Part shown: positions 1-9,303 of the stretch, one piece after another
Layout: every line of letters starts with the position of its first letter
How positions within the stretch are numbered: position 1 is the first letter of the stretch
Source: an uncultured Owenweeksia sp.
Lineage (GTDB): Bacteria; Bacteroidota; Bacteroidia; Flavobacteriales; Schleiferiaceae
Reading direction: 5' to 3'
Assembly (NCBI GenBank): GCA_937146805.1
Contig: CAKZRR010000017.1
Span: forward strand, 186,001 to 250,000
Length of the DNA: 64,000 nt
Notes under the pieces: model-generated
What the model saw: only the letters and a program-made list of their open reading frames with translations
What the model was told of the DNA's origin: nothing
Databases searched by the model: none
Translations under genes and position numbers: made by a program

Positions 1-160
1 GGATGATGACGGATACTTAGCCAGTGCGGAAGCACAAGCGCAGTTGGCTGAACAAACTAGCACCCAGGCCTATATAGATATGTATAACAGAAGAGTAGCT
101 AGTCCTTTTAACTACTCCTTGCCTAGAAGAGTACGTTTAGGAATATCGTACAACTTTTAA
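1..160 (+). CDS. TonB-dependent receptor-like outer-membrane protein, C-terminal end (partial)
   Basis: An open frame runs from the window edge to a TAA at 158-160 and gives the last 52 residues of a protein. They end in SLPRRVRLGISYNF, the alternating, aromatic-terminated last strand typical of outer-membrane beta-barrels. In Bacteroidota the phrase RRVRLGISYNF is common at the end of TonB-dependent receptors, which import substrates across the outer membrane using TonB energy. The plug and most of the barrel lie outside the window, so the substrate cannot be told. It lies 22 bp upstream of a T9SS protein on the same strand and may be co-transcribed with it. Confidence 0.6.
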   Translation, partial: DDDGYLASAEAQAQLAEQTSTQAYIDMYNRRVASPFNYSLPRRVRLGISYNF

Positions 161-182
161 TAATATTTAGAAACAACAGATT

Positions 183-3100
183 ATGAGAGTGACTAAATTT
201 ATAGCAGTGGCTGTAGCCTTAATGGTAACAGTATCCAGCGCTGAAGCTCGCGAAAATGTGGGTCAGAAAAAGCAACGTAAGTCGGCACATAAGGCGTTGG
301 CAGAAGGTTGTGCAGCAGCAACTTCTTCATCGGATTTATCTATTAACAACGTACGTACTCGTATATTGGGTAGTGGTGATATGTGGTGGGATTTAGACGA
401 TGCCAAGTACGAAGTACCTAAGGGAAGTGATAAGCACTCCATGTTTGCTGGAGCTCTTTGGTTAGGAGGATATGATGAAGCTGATCAGCTAAAATTAGCG
501 GCAATGACCTACCGTCAATCAGGTGTTGACTACTGGCCAGGTCCATTAACAGATGATCAAACAGCTTCAGTTACTTCTGAAACTTGTGAGCGTTATAATC
601 GTCATTGGACGGTATATCGTGATGAAGTAGAGTTGCATGCAGCTTGGATTAAGTGTAAATCAGATCCTAGGTGTGATGAAGCAGATAGATTTCCTGGGTA
701 TGGTCCAGCGAGTGTTCCTCTGAGCATTAAAACGTGGCCCGGTAACGGAGTAGACGGGGAATTGCCTAATAAATTAGCGCCTTACTTTGAAGATGACACC
801 AACGGAATTCCGGGATTTTACGAATATGAGTGGGATTACCCAGCTTATGATGTAGATGGAGGTTTGGATTGCCAAAAAAAGGAAATTGATATTTTATACG
901 GAGACCAAACTATTTGGTGGGTGTATAATGATAAAGGTAATGTACATACTGAAACACAAGCAGGTGCTTTAGGTTTTGAAATTAGAGCACAAGCCTTTGC
1001 CTTTACTTCTAATGACGAAGTGAATAACATGACTTTTAATAATTACCGTATTATTAATAAATCAACCTTTAAGCTTACCGACACCTATTTTGGTACTTGG
1101 TTTGATCCGGATGTAGGAAATGCAACGGATGATATTATTGGTAGTGATATTTCACGTGGTTTAGGTTATTGCTATAATAAAGATAATGATGATGAAGGTC
1201 CTAATGGTTATGGCCAAAACCCTCCTGCTATCGGCTTTGATTTCTTTCAAGGGCCCTTCGCAGATTACTTTGACGGAGTAGATAATGATCGTGATGGCTG
1301 CGTGGATGGAGTACGTAATGACATTGGTATCTGTGAGACTGAAAGCCAGGGAGCAGGTATCAACGAGCGTATAATCATGTCGGGTTTTATGTATTATAAT
1401 AACAACTCTACTAATAGAGGTAATCCAGATGTAGCGCTAGATTATTATAATTATTTACGTAGTTTATGGAAAAACGGAAACTCGCTAATCATTGAAACAC
1501 CTTCTGGTGCTGGTAGTACTGCCAATGGTGATGGCTTTGTAGCTTCTAATACGGGTACCGCAACGGTATTTGCTTATCCAGGTTTGTCATATGATACAAC
1601 AGGTGCTTTTGAACCTTCGCAACCAATTGATTGGTGGGAGTCTCCTGCAGCGGGTGCTGATAAGCGTGGCTTGCACTCAGCAGGGCCGTTTTCTTTATCT
1701 CCTGGGGCATTAAATTTTATTACCACAGGTACAGTATGGGCACGTAACTTTAATAGCACCGATTTGTTTGCTTCTGTAAATGATGTAATTGTAGCGGATG
1801 ATAAAGCACAACAATTATTTGATAATTGCTTTAATGTGTTGGACGGACCCGATTCACCAGAATTGGAGATTGTAGAGATGGATAAAGAATTAATTCTGAA
1901 GTTAAACAATCCGTTTACGAGTAAGACGATTTTCTACAATGAAGAAGATCCAGCTATTACACCTGATAAAGATTGGACTCCTGTGCAGATTGACAGTGCG
2001 CGTAAGGCTAACTATTTTAGCTATGTTTTTGAAGGATTTCAAGTTTTTCAGGTGGCACATGCAGATGTAAGTGTAGAGAATTTATATGATCGAGCACAAT
2101 CGCGCTTAATTTTTCAATGTGATTTAAAAAACAATGTTGAACAATTGATAAATTTCGAAGGCAATAAGGATTTTGGAAATGGTGCTTTGGATCCAGTTGA
2201 TAAAACTATACAAACAGAGAATGATGGCATTAAATTGAGTTTCCGCTTTACGGAAGATGCTTTTGCCTTAGGTGATAAAAGATTGGTGAATTTTAAGGAT
2301 TACTATTTTTATGTGATTGCTTATTCTCAAAACCAATGGAAAATTGCCGATGCACGTAATCTAAGTGTTCCAGCGCAAAAAGCGCCTTTTTTGGCAGGAA
2401 GAAGAATTGGTAACGGCCAAAAAGCTTGGAGGGGGGCGCCTCATAAAACACAAGGGACTAATGGAGGTACTAAAATTAATAGTGCTTACGGTGATGGGCT
2501 ACCGATTACACGATTTAGTGGAGCAGGTAGTAGCGGTAACTTTTTACGTTTAACAAGAGAGAGTAGAAGGAATATTGCAACGAGCTATGCTAGTGAAGTT
2601 GTGGATTATGAAGCAGGTTTTGGACCTTTTGATGTAAAGGTGGTTGACCCAACTAAAGTTGTGGCAGGTGACTTTATTTTAAAGTTTGTATTGGCCGATA
2701 CCGCTAATCCGATAGACAGTGCCCAATGGGTTATTGAAGAAAAAACGAGCGGTTCCATTATAGCTACCTCGGCTTTTAATATTTCATTTTTAGGAGAGCA
2801 AATTATTGATGACCTAGGTATTTCAGTTTCGTTTAAAAATGCAACTCGCCCAGGGTTTGATACCTTGAAGCTACTGAATAACGGTGTTGTGGGAGCAGAG
2901 GTAAATTTCGCTGGCGGAGGGACACCTTGGTTAGGAGGTGTGCCTGATAATGATACATATTCTCCTGTAAACTGGATTCTAGCAGGTAATGGAGAAGATG
3001 GTAGCCAACCTGGAACTAGCTATAACGATCATAAGTTTAGCAACGGAGCTTTTGGAACACAATCACCAGATCCGTTTGGGGTATTTGAAAGTTTGTTAGG

Positions 3101-4256
3101 AGGCACTTGGGCACCTACAGATTTGGGTAGCGGTGTAACACTTAATGGGCCTAATGGAACAGCAGGTTTTGGAATTAAGCCGGTTGGTAGAAGCATCCCA
3201 GTTGAGGATTTACCAAATGTGGATATTGTAATAACTAATGATCATACCTTATGGAGTAGATGCCCCGTTATTGAAATGGGAGATTTGGCGGCAGCCAGCG
3301 ATGATGAAAAGCGAAAGTTTACTCTACGTTCAGGTAGAACCTTAAATAAGACAGCTACGGGGGAGTTAGTTCCAGATGCAGACCCGAATAATACGGGTTG
3401 GAGTTATTTCCCAGGATATGCGATTAACACAGAAACGGGCAAGCGCTTAAATGTGGCTTTTGGGGAATCTTCTTGGCTAAAAGCAGATAACGGAGCAGAT
3501 ATGCGCTGGAATCCGAGTAATTTAATTTCGGATAAACTGGGTAATTTTGTGATGGGAGGAATGCATGTTGTTTATGTAATGGCGGATTCAGCTCGCTTTG
3601 GTCTTTTACCACCGCTTACTACGGGGATGCGTGATTTAACGTATAAAGGCGATGCACCTTCTGACTATCCAACTAAGGATATATACGATAATATGGAAAG
3701 CAGTTATACTTTGTTTTCAAAGGCTTCTTTCTCAGGATTTGCATGGTCAACAATACCTTTAGTTGTGCCAGGTAATGACATCTCTGATTACCGCAATATT
3801 CCTTCGGATGTTACCATTTCGTTACGTGTTGCAAAACCATATCAACGTACGAACGAAGTTACTAATGAGGGCTTGCCACAGTATCAGTTTAGCACAATAG
3901 GAAGCGAGACTAGTCATAATAGCGAGTATATAACAGATGCTTTAAACTTTGTTAATGTAGTACCCAATCCGTACAACGGTTCATCAGATTACGAACGTTC
4001 ACAGTTGGAAAATGTGGTAAAAATTACGAACCTGCCACATACTTGTAAGGTGAGTATCTTCATGACGAACGGAACTTTAATACGTTCGTATAATAAGGCG
4101 AATGATAACACTTTTATAGAGTGGGATTTGAAAAATGACTTCAACGTTCCTATTGCAAGTGGTATTTACATTATTCATGTAGATGCGGGTGACTTAGGTC
4201 AAAAAGTTATAAAGTGGATGGGAAGCATTCGTCCAATTGATTTGAATGCATTTTAA
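183..4256 (+). CDS. Large T9SS-targeted surface protein (1357 aa)
   Basis: This is a secreted protein of unknown function. An N-terminal signal peptide (about residues 1-23, ending near SSAEA) is followed by a long beta-rich body with no family I can name. A calcium-loop-like stretch DGVDNDRDGCVDG lies near residues 364-376. The last 100 residues contain VVPNPYNGSSDYE, then a WDLKN...SGIYIIHV segment, which match the FlgD-like/T9SS C-terminal sorting fold; such proteins cross the outer membrane through the type IX system. The C terminus runs on to WMGSIRPIDLNAF, an ending I associate with Bacteroidota proteins found beside PorV/PorQ-type barrels. The next gene starts 11 bp downstream and is such a barrel, so they probably form an operon. 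Secretion is well supported; function is unknown. Confidence 0.75.
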   Translation: MRVTKFIAVAVALMVTVSSAEARENVGQKKQRKSAHKALAEGCAAATSSSDLSINNVRTRILGSGDMWWDLDDAKYEVPKGSDKHSMFAGALWLGGYDEADQLKLAAMTYRQSGVDYWPGPLTDDQTASVTSETCERYNRHWTVYRDEVELHAAWIKCKSDPRCDEADRFPGYGPASVPLSIKTWPGNGVDGELPNKLAPYFEDDTNGIPGFYEYEWDYPAYDVDGGLDCQKKEIDILYGDQTIWWVYNDKGNVHTETQAGALGFEIRAQAFAFTSNDEVNNMTFNNYRIINKSTFKLTDTYFGTWFDPDVGNATDDIIGSDISRGLGYCYNKDNDDEGPNGYGQNPPAIGFDFFQGPFADYFDGVDNDRDGCVDGVRNDIGICETESQGAGINERIIMSGFMYYNNNSTNRGNPDVALDYYNYLRSLWKNGNSLIIETPSGAGSTANGDGFVASNTGTATVFAYPGLSYDTTGAFEPSQPIDWWESPAAGADKRGLHSAGPFSLSPGALNFITTGTVWARNFNSTDLFASVNDVIVADDKAQQLFDNCFNVLDGPDSPELEIVEMDKELILKLNNPFTSKTIFYNEEDPAITPDKDWTPVQIDSARKANYFSYVFEGFQVFQVAHADVSVENLYDRAQSRLIFQCDLKNNVEQLINFEGNKDFGNGALDPVDKTIQTENDGIKLSFRFTEDAFALGDKRLVNFKDYYFYVIAYSQNQWKIADARNLSVPAQKAPFLAGRRIGNGQKAWRGAPHKTQGTNGGTKINSAYGDGLPITRFSGAGSSGNFLRLTRESRRNIATSYASEVVDYEAGFGPFDVKVVDPTKVVAGDFILKFVLADTANPIDSAQWVIEEKTSGSIIATSAFNISFLGEQIIDDLGISVSFKNATRPGFDTLKLLNNGVVGAEVNFAGGGTPWLGGVPDNDTYSPVNWILAGNGEDGSQPGTSYNDHKFSNGAFGTQSPDPFGVFESLLGGTWAPTDLGSGVTLNGPNGTAGFGIKPVGRSIPVEDLPNVDIVITNDHTLWSRCPVIEMGDLAAASDDEKRKFTLRSGRTLNKTATGELVPDADPNNTGWSYFPGYAINTETGKRLNVAFGESSWLKADNGADMRWNPSNLISDKLGNFVMGGMHVVYVMADSARFGLLPPLTTGMRDLTYKGDAPSDYPTKDIYDNMESSYTLFSKASFSGFAWSTIPLVVPGNDISDYRNIPSDVTISLRVAKPYQRTNEVTNEGLPQYQFSTIGSETSHNSEYITDALNFVNVVPNPYNGSSDYERSQLENVVKITNLPHTCKVSIFMTNGTLIRSYNKANDNTFIEWDLKNDFNVPIASGIYIIHVDAGDLGQKVIKWMGSIRPIDLNAF

Positions 4257-4267
4257 TAAATAGAAGG

Positions 4268-5308
4268 ATGAGCATGAGAAATAATTTATCAGTACGAATT
4301 ACTGCCTTAGCTTTAGTAGTTTCTGGAGCACTTTGGGCAGGAAACCCTCAAAGAGCAGGGCAAGCAGGTGCTTCTGAATTGCTTATAAACCCTTGGGCGC
4401 GCAATGCAGCTTGGGGAGGTGTTAACGTGGCAGGAGTTACAGGTGTACAAGCTAGTTTTTTAAATGTAGCGGGTACCGCTAATACCGAACGAACGGATAT
4501 TGCTTTTGCTAATACCAACTGGCTTATGGGAGCAGGTATCAGTGTTAATTCCTTTGGACTTAATCAACATGTAGGTGATAGAGGTGTTTTAGGAGCTAGC
4601 TTGGTAGCAGTTAATTATGGTGATTTTGATATCACTAACGAAGCGAACCCTAACGGTGGTTTAGGTACCATTAGCCCTACGGCTATTACAATAGGAATGA
4701 GCTATGCCCAACGTTTTACCGAAAGTATTCGTGGTGGGATAAACATTAAGGTGTATAATGCTAGCTCTAATAACCTTTCTACTACCGCCATGTGCTTTGA
4801 TGCAGGCGTACAGTATGTTACAGGTGAAGATGAGAAGGTGAAGTTTGGTATTACCTTACGAAATATAGGCCCTTCGGCAAGTTATAAAGGAGATGGTCAG
4901 GTGATTAACCTAGGCGTTCCTGGAGGGCAATACAGCCAAGCATACAAAGAGCGTAGTTCAACTTACGAATTGCCAGTGCAATTGAGTTTGGGAGGTAGTT
5001 ATGATTTTAACTTTGATGAAAACAGAGTAACTATGGCAGTTGCTTTTCAGTCAAACTCTTTCCAAAAGGATCAATTCACCGTTGGTGGAGAGTACTCTTT
5101 TAGAGAAAAATTTATGTTGCGTGGGGGCTACTCATTGTATAATAATACAGATGACGATCGTACCACAAGTGCTATCTCGGGCTTGTCAGCAGGAGCTGGT
5201 GTAAAGTTGGATATGGGAGAAAGTGACCTAGTGATTGATTATTCTTATTCAGATACTGACTTTTTTGATGGAATTCATTCTATCGGAATAGCCATTAACC
5301 TGAAGTAA
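4268..5308 (+). CDS. PorV/PorQ family outer-membrane barrel protein
   Basis: This 346-residue protein belongs to the PorV/PorQ family. Some members are T9SS outer-membrane components that shuttle cargo to its attachment site; others are orphan paralogues. The signal peptide covers about residues 1-24. The family signature AGQAGASELLINPWARNAAWGG follows directly in the protein as AGASELLINPWAR, then FLNVAGTANTERTDIAFAN. The rest alternates as FadL-like barrel strands and ends IGIAINLK. The gene starts 11 bp after the large T9SS protein and is followed by a strong terminator at 5356-5390, so it closes that operon. It is more likely a dedicated partner of the upstream cargo than the main PorV, because no other T9SS machinery genes are nearby. 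Confidence 0.8.
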   Translation: MSMRNNLSVRITALALVVSGALWAGNPQRAGQAGASELLINPWARNAAWGGVNVAGVTGVQASFLNVAGTANTERTDIAFANTNWLMGAGISVNSFGLNQHVGDRGVLGASLVAVNYGDFDITNEANPNGGLGTISPTAITIGMSYAQRFTESIRGGINIKVYNASSNNLSTTAMCFDAGVQYVTGEDEKVKFGITLRNIGPSASYKGDGQVINLGVPGGQYSQAYKERSSTYELPVQLSLGGSYDFNFDENRVTMAVAFQSNSFQKDQFTVGGEYSFREKFMLRGGYSLYNNTDDDRTTSAISGLSAGAGVKLDMGESDLVIDYSYSDTDFFDGIHSIGIAINLK

Positions 5309-5355
5309 TAAAAGCCACTAGTATTGGCTAATATTTTATAATTTTGATTTTACGT

Positions 5356-5390
5356 AAAAGACCAATTTTTTCGATTGGTCTTTTTCTTTT
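5356..5390 (+). terminator. Rho-independent terminator after the PorV/PorQ-like gene
   Basis: An 11-bp perfect stem (AAAAGACCAAT with ATTGGTCTTTT) encloses a 7-nt loop and is followed by a T-rich tract. It lies 47 bp after the PorV/PorQ-like stop and ends just before greA. Confidence 0.8.
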
Positions 5391-5408
5391 TACTAAATAC
5401 CATAAACT

Positions 5409-5879
5409 ATGGCCATTAATTATTATACCGAAGAAGGGCTGAAAAGATTGAAGGACGAATTAAGTCAGCTTAAGAGGGTGGAGCGTCCGCGTATTTCCAA
5501 TCAAATTGCGGAGGCAAGGGATAAAGGTGATTTATCGGAGAATGCCGAGTACGATGCTGCCAAGGAAGCGCAGGGCTTGCTTGAAATGAAAATAAGCAAA
5601 ATGGAAACAGCGGTGTCTGAAGCACGTTTGCTAGATACATCTTTGGTAGATAACTCCAAGGTAATGGTGCTTTCTACGGTAACCATTCGCAATGTGGCTA
5701 ATAAGGCTGAAATGAAGTACACTTTAGTTTCAGAAACCGAAGCAGACCTCAAAAGTGGAAAAATATCAGTAAACTCCCCTATAGGTAAAGGACTGGTAGG
5801 TAAGTCGGTAGGCGATAAAGCAGAGATTCAAGTGCCATCCGGAATAATGACATTTGAAATAGTTGAAATTACCATTTAG
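5409..5879 (+). CDS. greA: Transcription elongation factor GreA
   Basis: GreA rescues backtracked RNA polymerase by stimulating cleavage of the 3' end of the transcript. At 156 residues it has the usual family length. The N-terminal coiled coil spans about residues 1-75 and carries the conserved GDLSENAEYDAAKEAQ segment, whose acidic tip reaches the polymerase active site. The C-terminal FKBP-like domain covers about 80-156 and contains SPIGKGLVGKSVGDKAEIQVP. The HIT-family gene begins 2 bp after the stop, so the two are very likely co-transcribed. The start ATG is preceded by the terminator of the upstream operon. Confidence 0.95.
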   Translation: MAINYYTEEGLKRLKDELSQLKRVERPRISNQIAEARDKGDLSENAEYDAAKEAQGLLEMKISKMETAVSEARLLDTSLVDNSKVMVLSTVTIRNVANKAEMKYTLVSETEADLKSGKISVNSPIGKGLVGKSVGDKAEIQVPSGIMTFEIVEITI

Positions 5880-5881
5880 AA

Positions 5882-6274
5882 ATGGCAAGTATATTTTCAA
5901 AAATAGTAAGCGGAGAAATACCCTGTTATAAAATAGCCGAAGACGCTAATTTTTTGGCGTTTTTGGATGTTAGCCCCTTGGCGGAAGGCCATACATTAGT
6001 AATACCAAAAGGCGAAACAGATTATATTTTTGATGTAGTGGATGAAGAGTACCAAGCTCTTTGGTTATTTGCCAAAAAGGTAGCCCATGCCGTAGGTAAG
6101 GCAATGCCCTGTAAACGCGTTGGCGTAGCCGTAATTGGATTAGAGGTAGCTCATGCACATATTCATTTGGTGCCTATTCAATCGGTAAATGATATTGACT
6201 TTAGTCAGCCTAAATTAAGCGTGGCCACCGAGAGAATGACCGAAATTGCTTCTAAAATTCAAGCGCAACTTTAA
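5882..6274 (+). CDS. HIT family protein (histidine-triad hydrolase)
   Basis: This 130-residue protein is a histidine-triad nucleotide-binding hydrolase of the Hint branch, which acts on phosphoramidates and AMP-lysine-type substrates. The N-terminal ASIFSKIVSGEIPCYKI is the standard opening of the branch. The triad HAHIHLV sits at residues 91-97, with its last His replaced by Leu-Val in the relaxed H-x-H-x-H-x-x pattern. The gene follows greA by 2 bp, forming a pair seen in other Bacteroidota. Its stop abuts the stop of the convergent ruvC with no spacing, so no separate terminator fits between them. The physiological substrate is unknown. Confidence 0.9.
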   Translation: MASIFSKIVSGEIPCYKIAEDANFLAFLDVSPLAEGHTLVIPKGETDYIFDVVDEEYQALWLFAKKVAHAVGKAMPCKRVGVAVIGLEVAHAHIHLVPIQSVNDIDFSQPKLSVATERMTEIASKIQAQL

Positions 6275-6832
6275 TTACTTTTTTACAATTCGATTAGGAT
6301 TGGATTTTAAAAATTGATCCCAGTTTTTAGCCCCATGGCTATTAGGGCGTTCGCCTTGGTAATGATGGCATAGGGCAGCGGCCAAACCATCCGTGGCATC
6401 TAAATATTTACTATCAATTTTTGTTTTAAGGGTGCTTTCTAGCATGGCTGAAACTTGCTCTTTACTAGCATTTCCGTTTCCGGTAATACTTTGTTTTATT
6501 TTACGCGGAGCGTATTCTGTAATAGGAACATCTCGGTATAAACCTGCCGCCATAACTACGCCCTGCGCGCGTCCTAGCTTGAGCATGGATTGTACGTTTT
6601 TTCCGAAAAAAGGAGCCTCTACCGCCATTTCATCCGGCAAGTATTCATCTACTAAGGCCAAGGTACGTTCAAATATTTTTTTAAGCTTGGCAGCATGATC
6701 GGGTAGTTTATTGAGCATAATTACCCCCAAAGCCAAGGTTTCAATTTTATTCTTCCCGGTTATTTTGATAATCCCGTAGCCCAAAATGGTGGTACCAGGG
6801 TCAATACCCATAATTACTTTTTCCTGCTGCAT
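6275..6832 (-). CDS. ruvC: Crossover junction endodeoxyribonuclease RuvC
   Basis: RuvC resolves Holliday junctions by paired nicks, working with RuvAB. The 185-residue product is of usual length. The acidic catalytic residues of the RNase H-like fold are visible: D11 in IMGIDPGTT, E72 in VEAPFFGKN, and D145 and D148 in LDATDGLAAALCH. The C terminus has a short basic tail (SNPNRIVKK). The gene is divergent from the glycosyltransferase at 6879 across 46 bp and convergent with the HIT gene, whose stop it touches. No other ruv gene is in the window. Confidence 0.95.
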   Translation of the reverse strand: MQQEKVIMGIDPGTTILGYGIIKITGKNKIETLALGVIMLNKLPDHAAKLKKIFERTLALVDEYLPDEMAVEAPFFGKNVQSMLKLGRAQGVVMAAGLYRDVPITEYAPRKIKQSITGNGNASKEQVSAMLESTLKTKIDSKYLDATDGLAAALCHHYQGERPNSHGAKNWDQFLKSNPNRIVKK

Positions 6833-6853
6833 TTCAACACTAAAATAATGTAA

Positions 6854-6861
6854 TAGATTTG
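6854..6861 (+). promoter_or_regulatory. Candidate -7 promoter element for the GT2 gene
   Basis: The octamer TAGATTTG matches the Bacteroidota -7 consensus TAnnTTTG, 17 bp before the GTG start. No clear -33 TTG is visible at the expected distance. Confidence 0.35.
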
Positions 6862-6878
6862 AGGTCTATTTCGGTTTC

Positions 6879-8000
6879 GTGATTTTTATACTTCTTTTTT
6901 CAACGCTTTTGGCCTTGCCTTATTTACTGGTGGTAACCCTTTGTTTAGGGGCTTCACATAAAAGGAAGCACATAGCTTTGGGGGTGGATGATTCAGCCTT
7001 AACCGCAGAACGACTTACGGTTTTGGTGCCTTTTAGAAACGAAGGAACTAACTTATTTGCGTTGCTGGACGACCTTAAGGAACAAAGTTTAGATAGTAAT
7101 TGTTTTGATGTGGTTTTAATAAATGACCACTCGGAGGATAATTTTTTGAAAAAGTGGGAATTACGTAGAACCGAGTATTCTCTTAATATGCAACTCATAC
7201 ATCTCCCGAAGGGGAAAACAGGAAAAAAACAAGCCGTTTTAGAGGGTTTGAGAAATACCAAAACGGACTGGGTGATACAAACGGATGCGGATTGCCGCGT
7301 GCCTAAGCGCTGGCTTTCTATGGTTATAAGAGAGTTTCGGTTGGGTTCGGATTTAGTATTGGGTGTGGTAAAGATGGTGCCGCAATCTAATTTCTGGAGC
7401 CGATTTGCAGCATTGGAATTTATGAGTTTACAGGCGGTGGGTTGGGCTTTTGCGCGATTAGGAAAACCAATTATGGGAAGCGCGGCCAGCATGGCTTATT
7501 CAAAATCGATGTTGGAGATGTTGACCTTGGGAGGAGCAGATCAAAGGAGTGGAGACGATGTTTTTTTAATACAAGCGGTGGCGGCTCATCCAAAATTACG
7601 GTGTAGCTTTTTGCCTTTTGATGCGGCCGTAACAACTCCGGCCACCAATAGTTTGAAGGATTTAATTAACCAACGCAGCCGATGGGGTGCTAAAACACCG
7701 AGTTATACCAGTACATTGGCGATTACGGTGGCTTGTAGCTTGGTACTAATAACAGGTCTGTTACTCTTTTTAGGCTTAGCTATGCCTTGGTTTGGTTTGA
7801 AAATGGCGTGCCCTTTCTTGTTGGTATTTGGGCTGAAAACAAGCTTAGATTATATTTTGCTTCGCAAGTTTTCGAGTTTTACCAATCAGATTTTTTTGCT
7901 TAAAAACTACTTGGTAAGTACCTTGGTTTACCCTTTTTACTTGGGGCTTACTTTAGTCAGTATGTTGTTGGTAAAACCCGTTTGGAAACAAAGGAAATAA
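6879..8000 (+). CDS. Family 2 glycosyltransferase, membrane-anchored
   Basis: This 373-residue protein is an inverting GT2 glycosyltransferase of the type that builds polysaccharides or lipid-linked sugars at the inner membrane. An N-terminal membrane helix covers about residues 1-23. The GT-A domain has the nucleotide-binding VLVPFRNEG, the DAD metal motif at 136-138, the acidic GDD near 225-227 and the QRSRW acceptor/processivity motif at 265-269. Three further helices follow at roughly 280-365. The start is GTG at 6879, shortly after a good -7 element at 6854-6861. Its stop is 2 bp from the convergent mscS gene. The sugar donor and acceptor cannot be inferred. Confidence 0.85.
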   Translation: MIFILLFSTLLALPYLLVVTLCLGASHKRKHIALGVDDSALTAERLTVLVPFRNEGTNLFALLDDLKEQSLDSNCFDVVLINDHSEDNFLKKWELRRTEYSLNMQLIHLPKGKTGKKQAVLEGLRNTKTDWVIQTDADCRVPKRWLSMVIREFRLGSDLVLGVVKMVPQSNFWSRFAALEFMSLQAVGWAFARLGKPIMGSAASMAYSKSMLEMLTLGGADQRSGDDVFLIQAVAAHPKLRCSFLPFDAAVTTPATNSLKDLINQRSRWGAKTPSYTSTLAITVACSLVLITGLLLFLGLAMPWFGLKMACPFLLVFGLKTSLDYILLRKFSSFTNQIFLLKNYLVSTLVYPFYLGLTLVSMLLVKPVWKQRK

Positions 8001-8002
8001 CA

Positions 8003-9265
8003 TTAACCTGCTAGTCCATCTCTAAAATCCGATCCAGCTGGCCGTTGGTAAATTTTGAGTTTAAAAACCTGAGCGGCTGCTAATAAATGGTCAAAAATAT
8101 CAGACTGTACATTTTCATAATTTACCCAAGCCGTATCGGTGCAAAAGCAATACACCTCAAGAGGTAAGCCTAGTTCGTTGGATTGTAATTGACGTACCAT
8201 TACGGTCTCGTTTTGGCTAACCATTTTATGGTTTTGAAGGTAATGCAAGGCGTAATTTCTAAAAATGCCAAGGTTGGTCATCTTTCTTCCGTTAATTGCC
8301 ACATCGGTATTTTTAACATGCTTTTCGTTGTAGGCGGCAATTTCATTTTGCTTTTCGGAGATATAAGCACTGATGTTTTCAATTTTGGCAAATTCGTCAA
8401 TCATGGCGTTATCCACAAAAGTGATGGTGCTAATATCAATCATAAGAGCACGTTTTATTCGTCTAACGCCCACGTTTTCCATGGCGCGCCAATTTTTAAA
8501 CGAATCAGAGATAAAAGCATAGGTGGGAACGGTGGTAACAGTTTTATCAAAATTTTGAACCTTTACGGTAGTAAGGTTTATTTCGGTTACATTTCCATCT
8601 GCTCCGTACTTGGTCATACTTACCCAGTCGCCCAGTCGTACCATATCGTTGGCCGAAATTTGTATACTGGCTACAAAGCCGAGAATAGTGTCTCTAAAAA
8701 TTAAAAGTACTACCGCGGTAGCTGCTCCAAAAGCCGTAATGATGGTAATAGGCGATTTTCCAATGAGCATGGATAAAATGAGCACGGTACCAATAAGGTA
8801 CACCACAATATTAATTACCTGGATGTAGCTACTAATGGGTTTTCCTTCGGATTTTTTGCTTTGCAGGGCCAAATGCTCTAGGGCTTTTAGGAATCGGTTG
8901 AGAACTACAACCACCATTACAATCATGTAAAGGGTAATCGCTTTTCTAGCAAAAATCAAAACTGAATTTCCTTCTTCAAAAATCCATGGCATGGTGTACC
9001 AAATAATGGCAGCCGGAATTAAATGTGCTAGGGAATCAAATACTTTTTTGTCCAGAAAAACATCATCATACGTATTGGTCGATTTTTTTACATAGCGTTT
9101 CACTAAGCTCAAAATCACCTTACGCGCAACTATATCGGCTATAATACTCACTAATAATATGGCCAGTATTTCAATAATTTTAGAGAGGATATCTGCGGTG
9201 CCGGCCTGCATTCCACTTTGTAGTAAAAGAGATTCCGTCCAAAGTTCCAGATTGAAGTTATTCAT
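8003..9265 (-). CDS. MscS-family mechanosensitive ion channel
   Basis: The 420-residue product is a small-conductance mechanosensitive channel homologue that opens under membrane tension to release osmolytes. About five membrane helices lie in the first 200 residues. The last is the pore-lining TM3-like helix, with AFGAATAVVLLIFRDTILGF followed by the conserved VRLGDWV turn. The beta-domain and cytoplasmic vestibule follow (VTEINLTTVKVQNFD, then TVPTYAFISDSFKNW). The extra N-terminal helices and a stretch around 270-340 resemble the YbdG-like subgroup more than minimal MscS. It is transcribed divergently from the protease gene at 9469. A -7 element at 9289-9297 lies just upstream. Confidence 0.88.
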   Translation of the reverse strand: MNNFNLELWTESLLLQSGMQAGTADILSKIIEILAILLVSIIADIVARKVILSLVKRYVKKSTNTYDDVFLDKKVFDSLAHLIPAAIIWYTMPWIFEEGNSVLIFARKAITLYMIVMVVVVLNRFLKALEHLALQSKKSEGKPISSYIQVINIVVYLIGTVLILSMLIGKSPITIITAFGAATAVVLLIFRDTILGFVASIQISANDMVRLGDWVSMTKYGADGNVTEINLTTVKVQNFDKTVTTVPTYAFISDSFKNWRAMENVGVRRIKRALMIDISTITFVDNAMIDEFAKIENISAYISEKQNEIAAYNEKHVKNTDVAINGRKMTNLGIFRNYALHYLQNHKMVSQNETVMVRQLQSNELGLPLEVYCFCTDTAWVNYENVQSDIFDHLLAAAQVFKLKIYQRPAGSDFRDGLAG

Positions 9266-9288
9266 TTTAACTTTGCTGTATTAGTGCC

Positions 9289-9297
9289 ACAAAAGTA
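9289..9297 (-). promoter_or_regulatory. Candidate -7 element for mscS
   Basis: Read on the minus strand the sequence is TACTTTTGT, a full match to TAnnTTTGY, about 24 bp before the mscS start. A TTTG lies 15 bp further upstream, slightly closer than the usual -33 spacing. Confidence 0.4.
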
Positions 9298-9303
9298 GAA
9301 AGC

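Noticed and set aside
8189-8704. Long open frame of 171 codons antisense to the MscS gene
   Set aside because: It lies wholly inside a well-supported gene on the other strand and has no family features, start context or own promoter.
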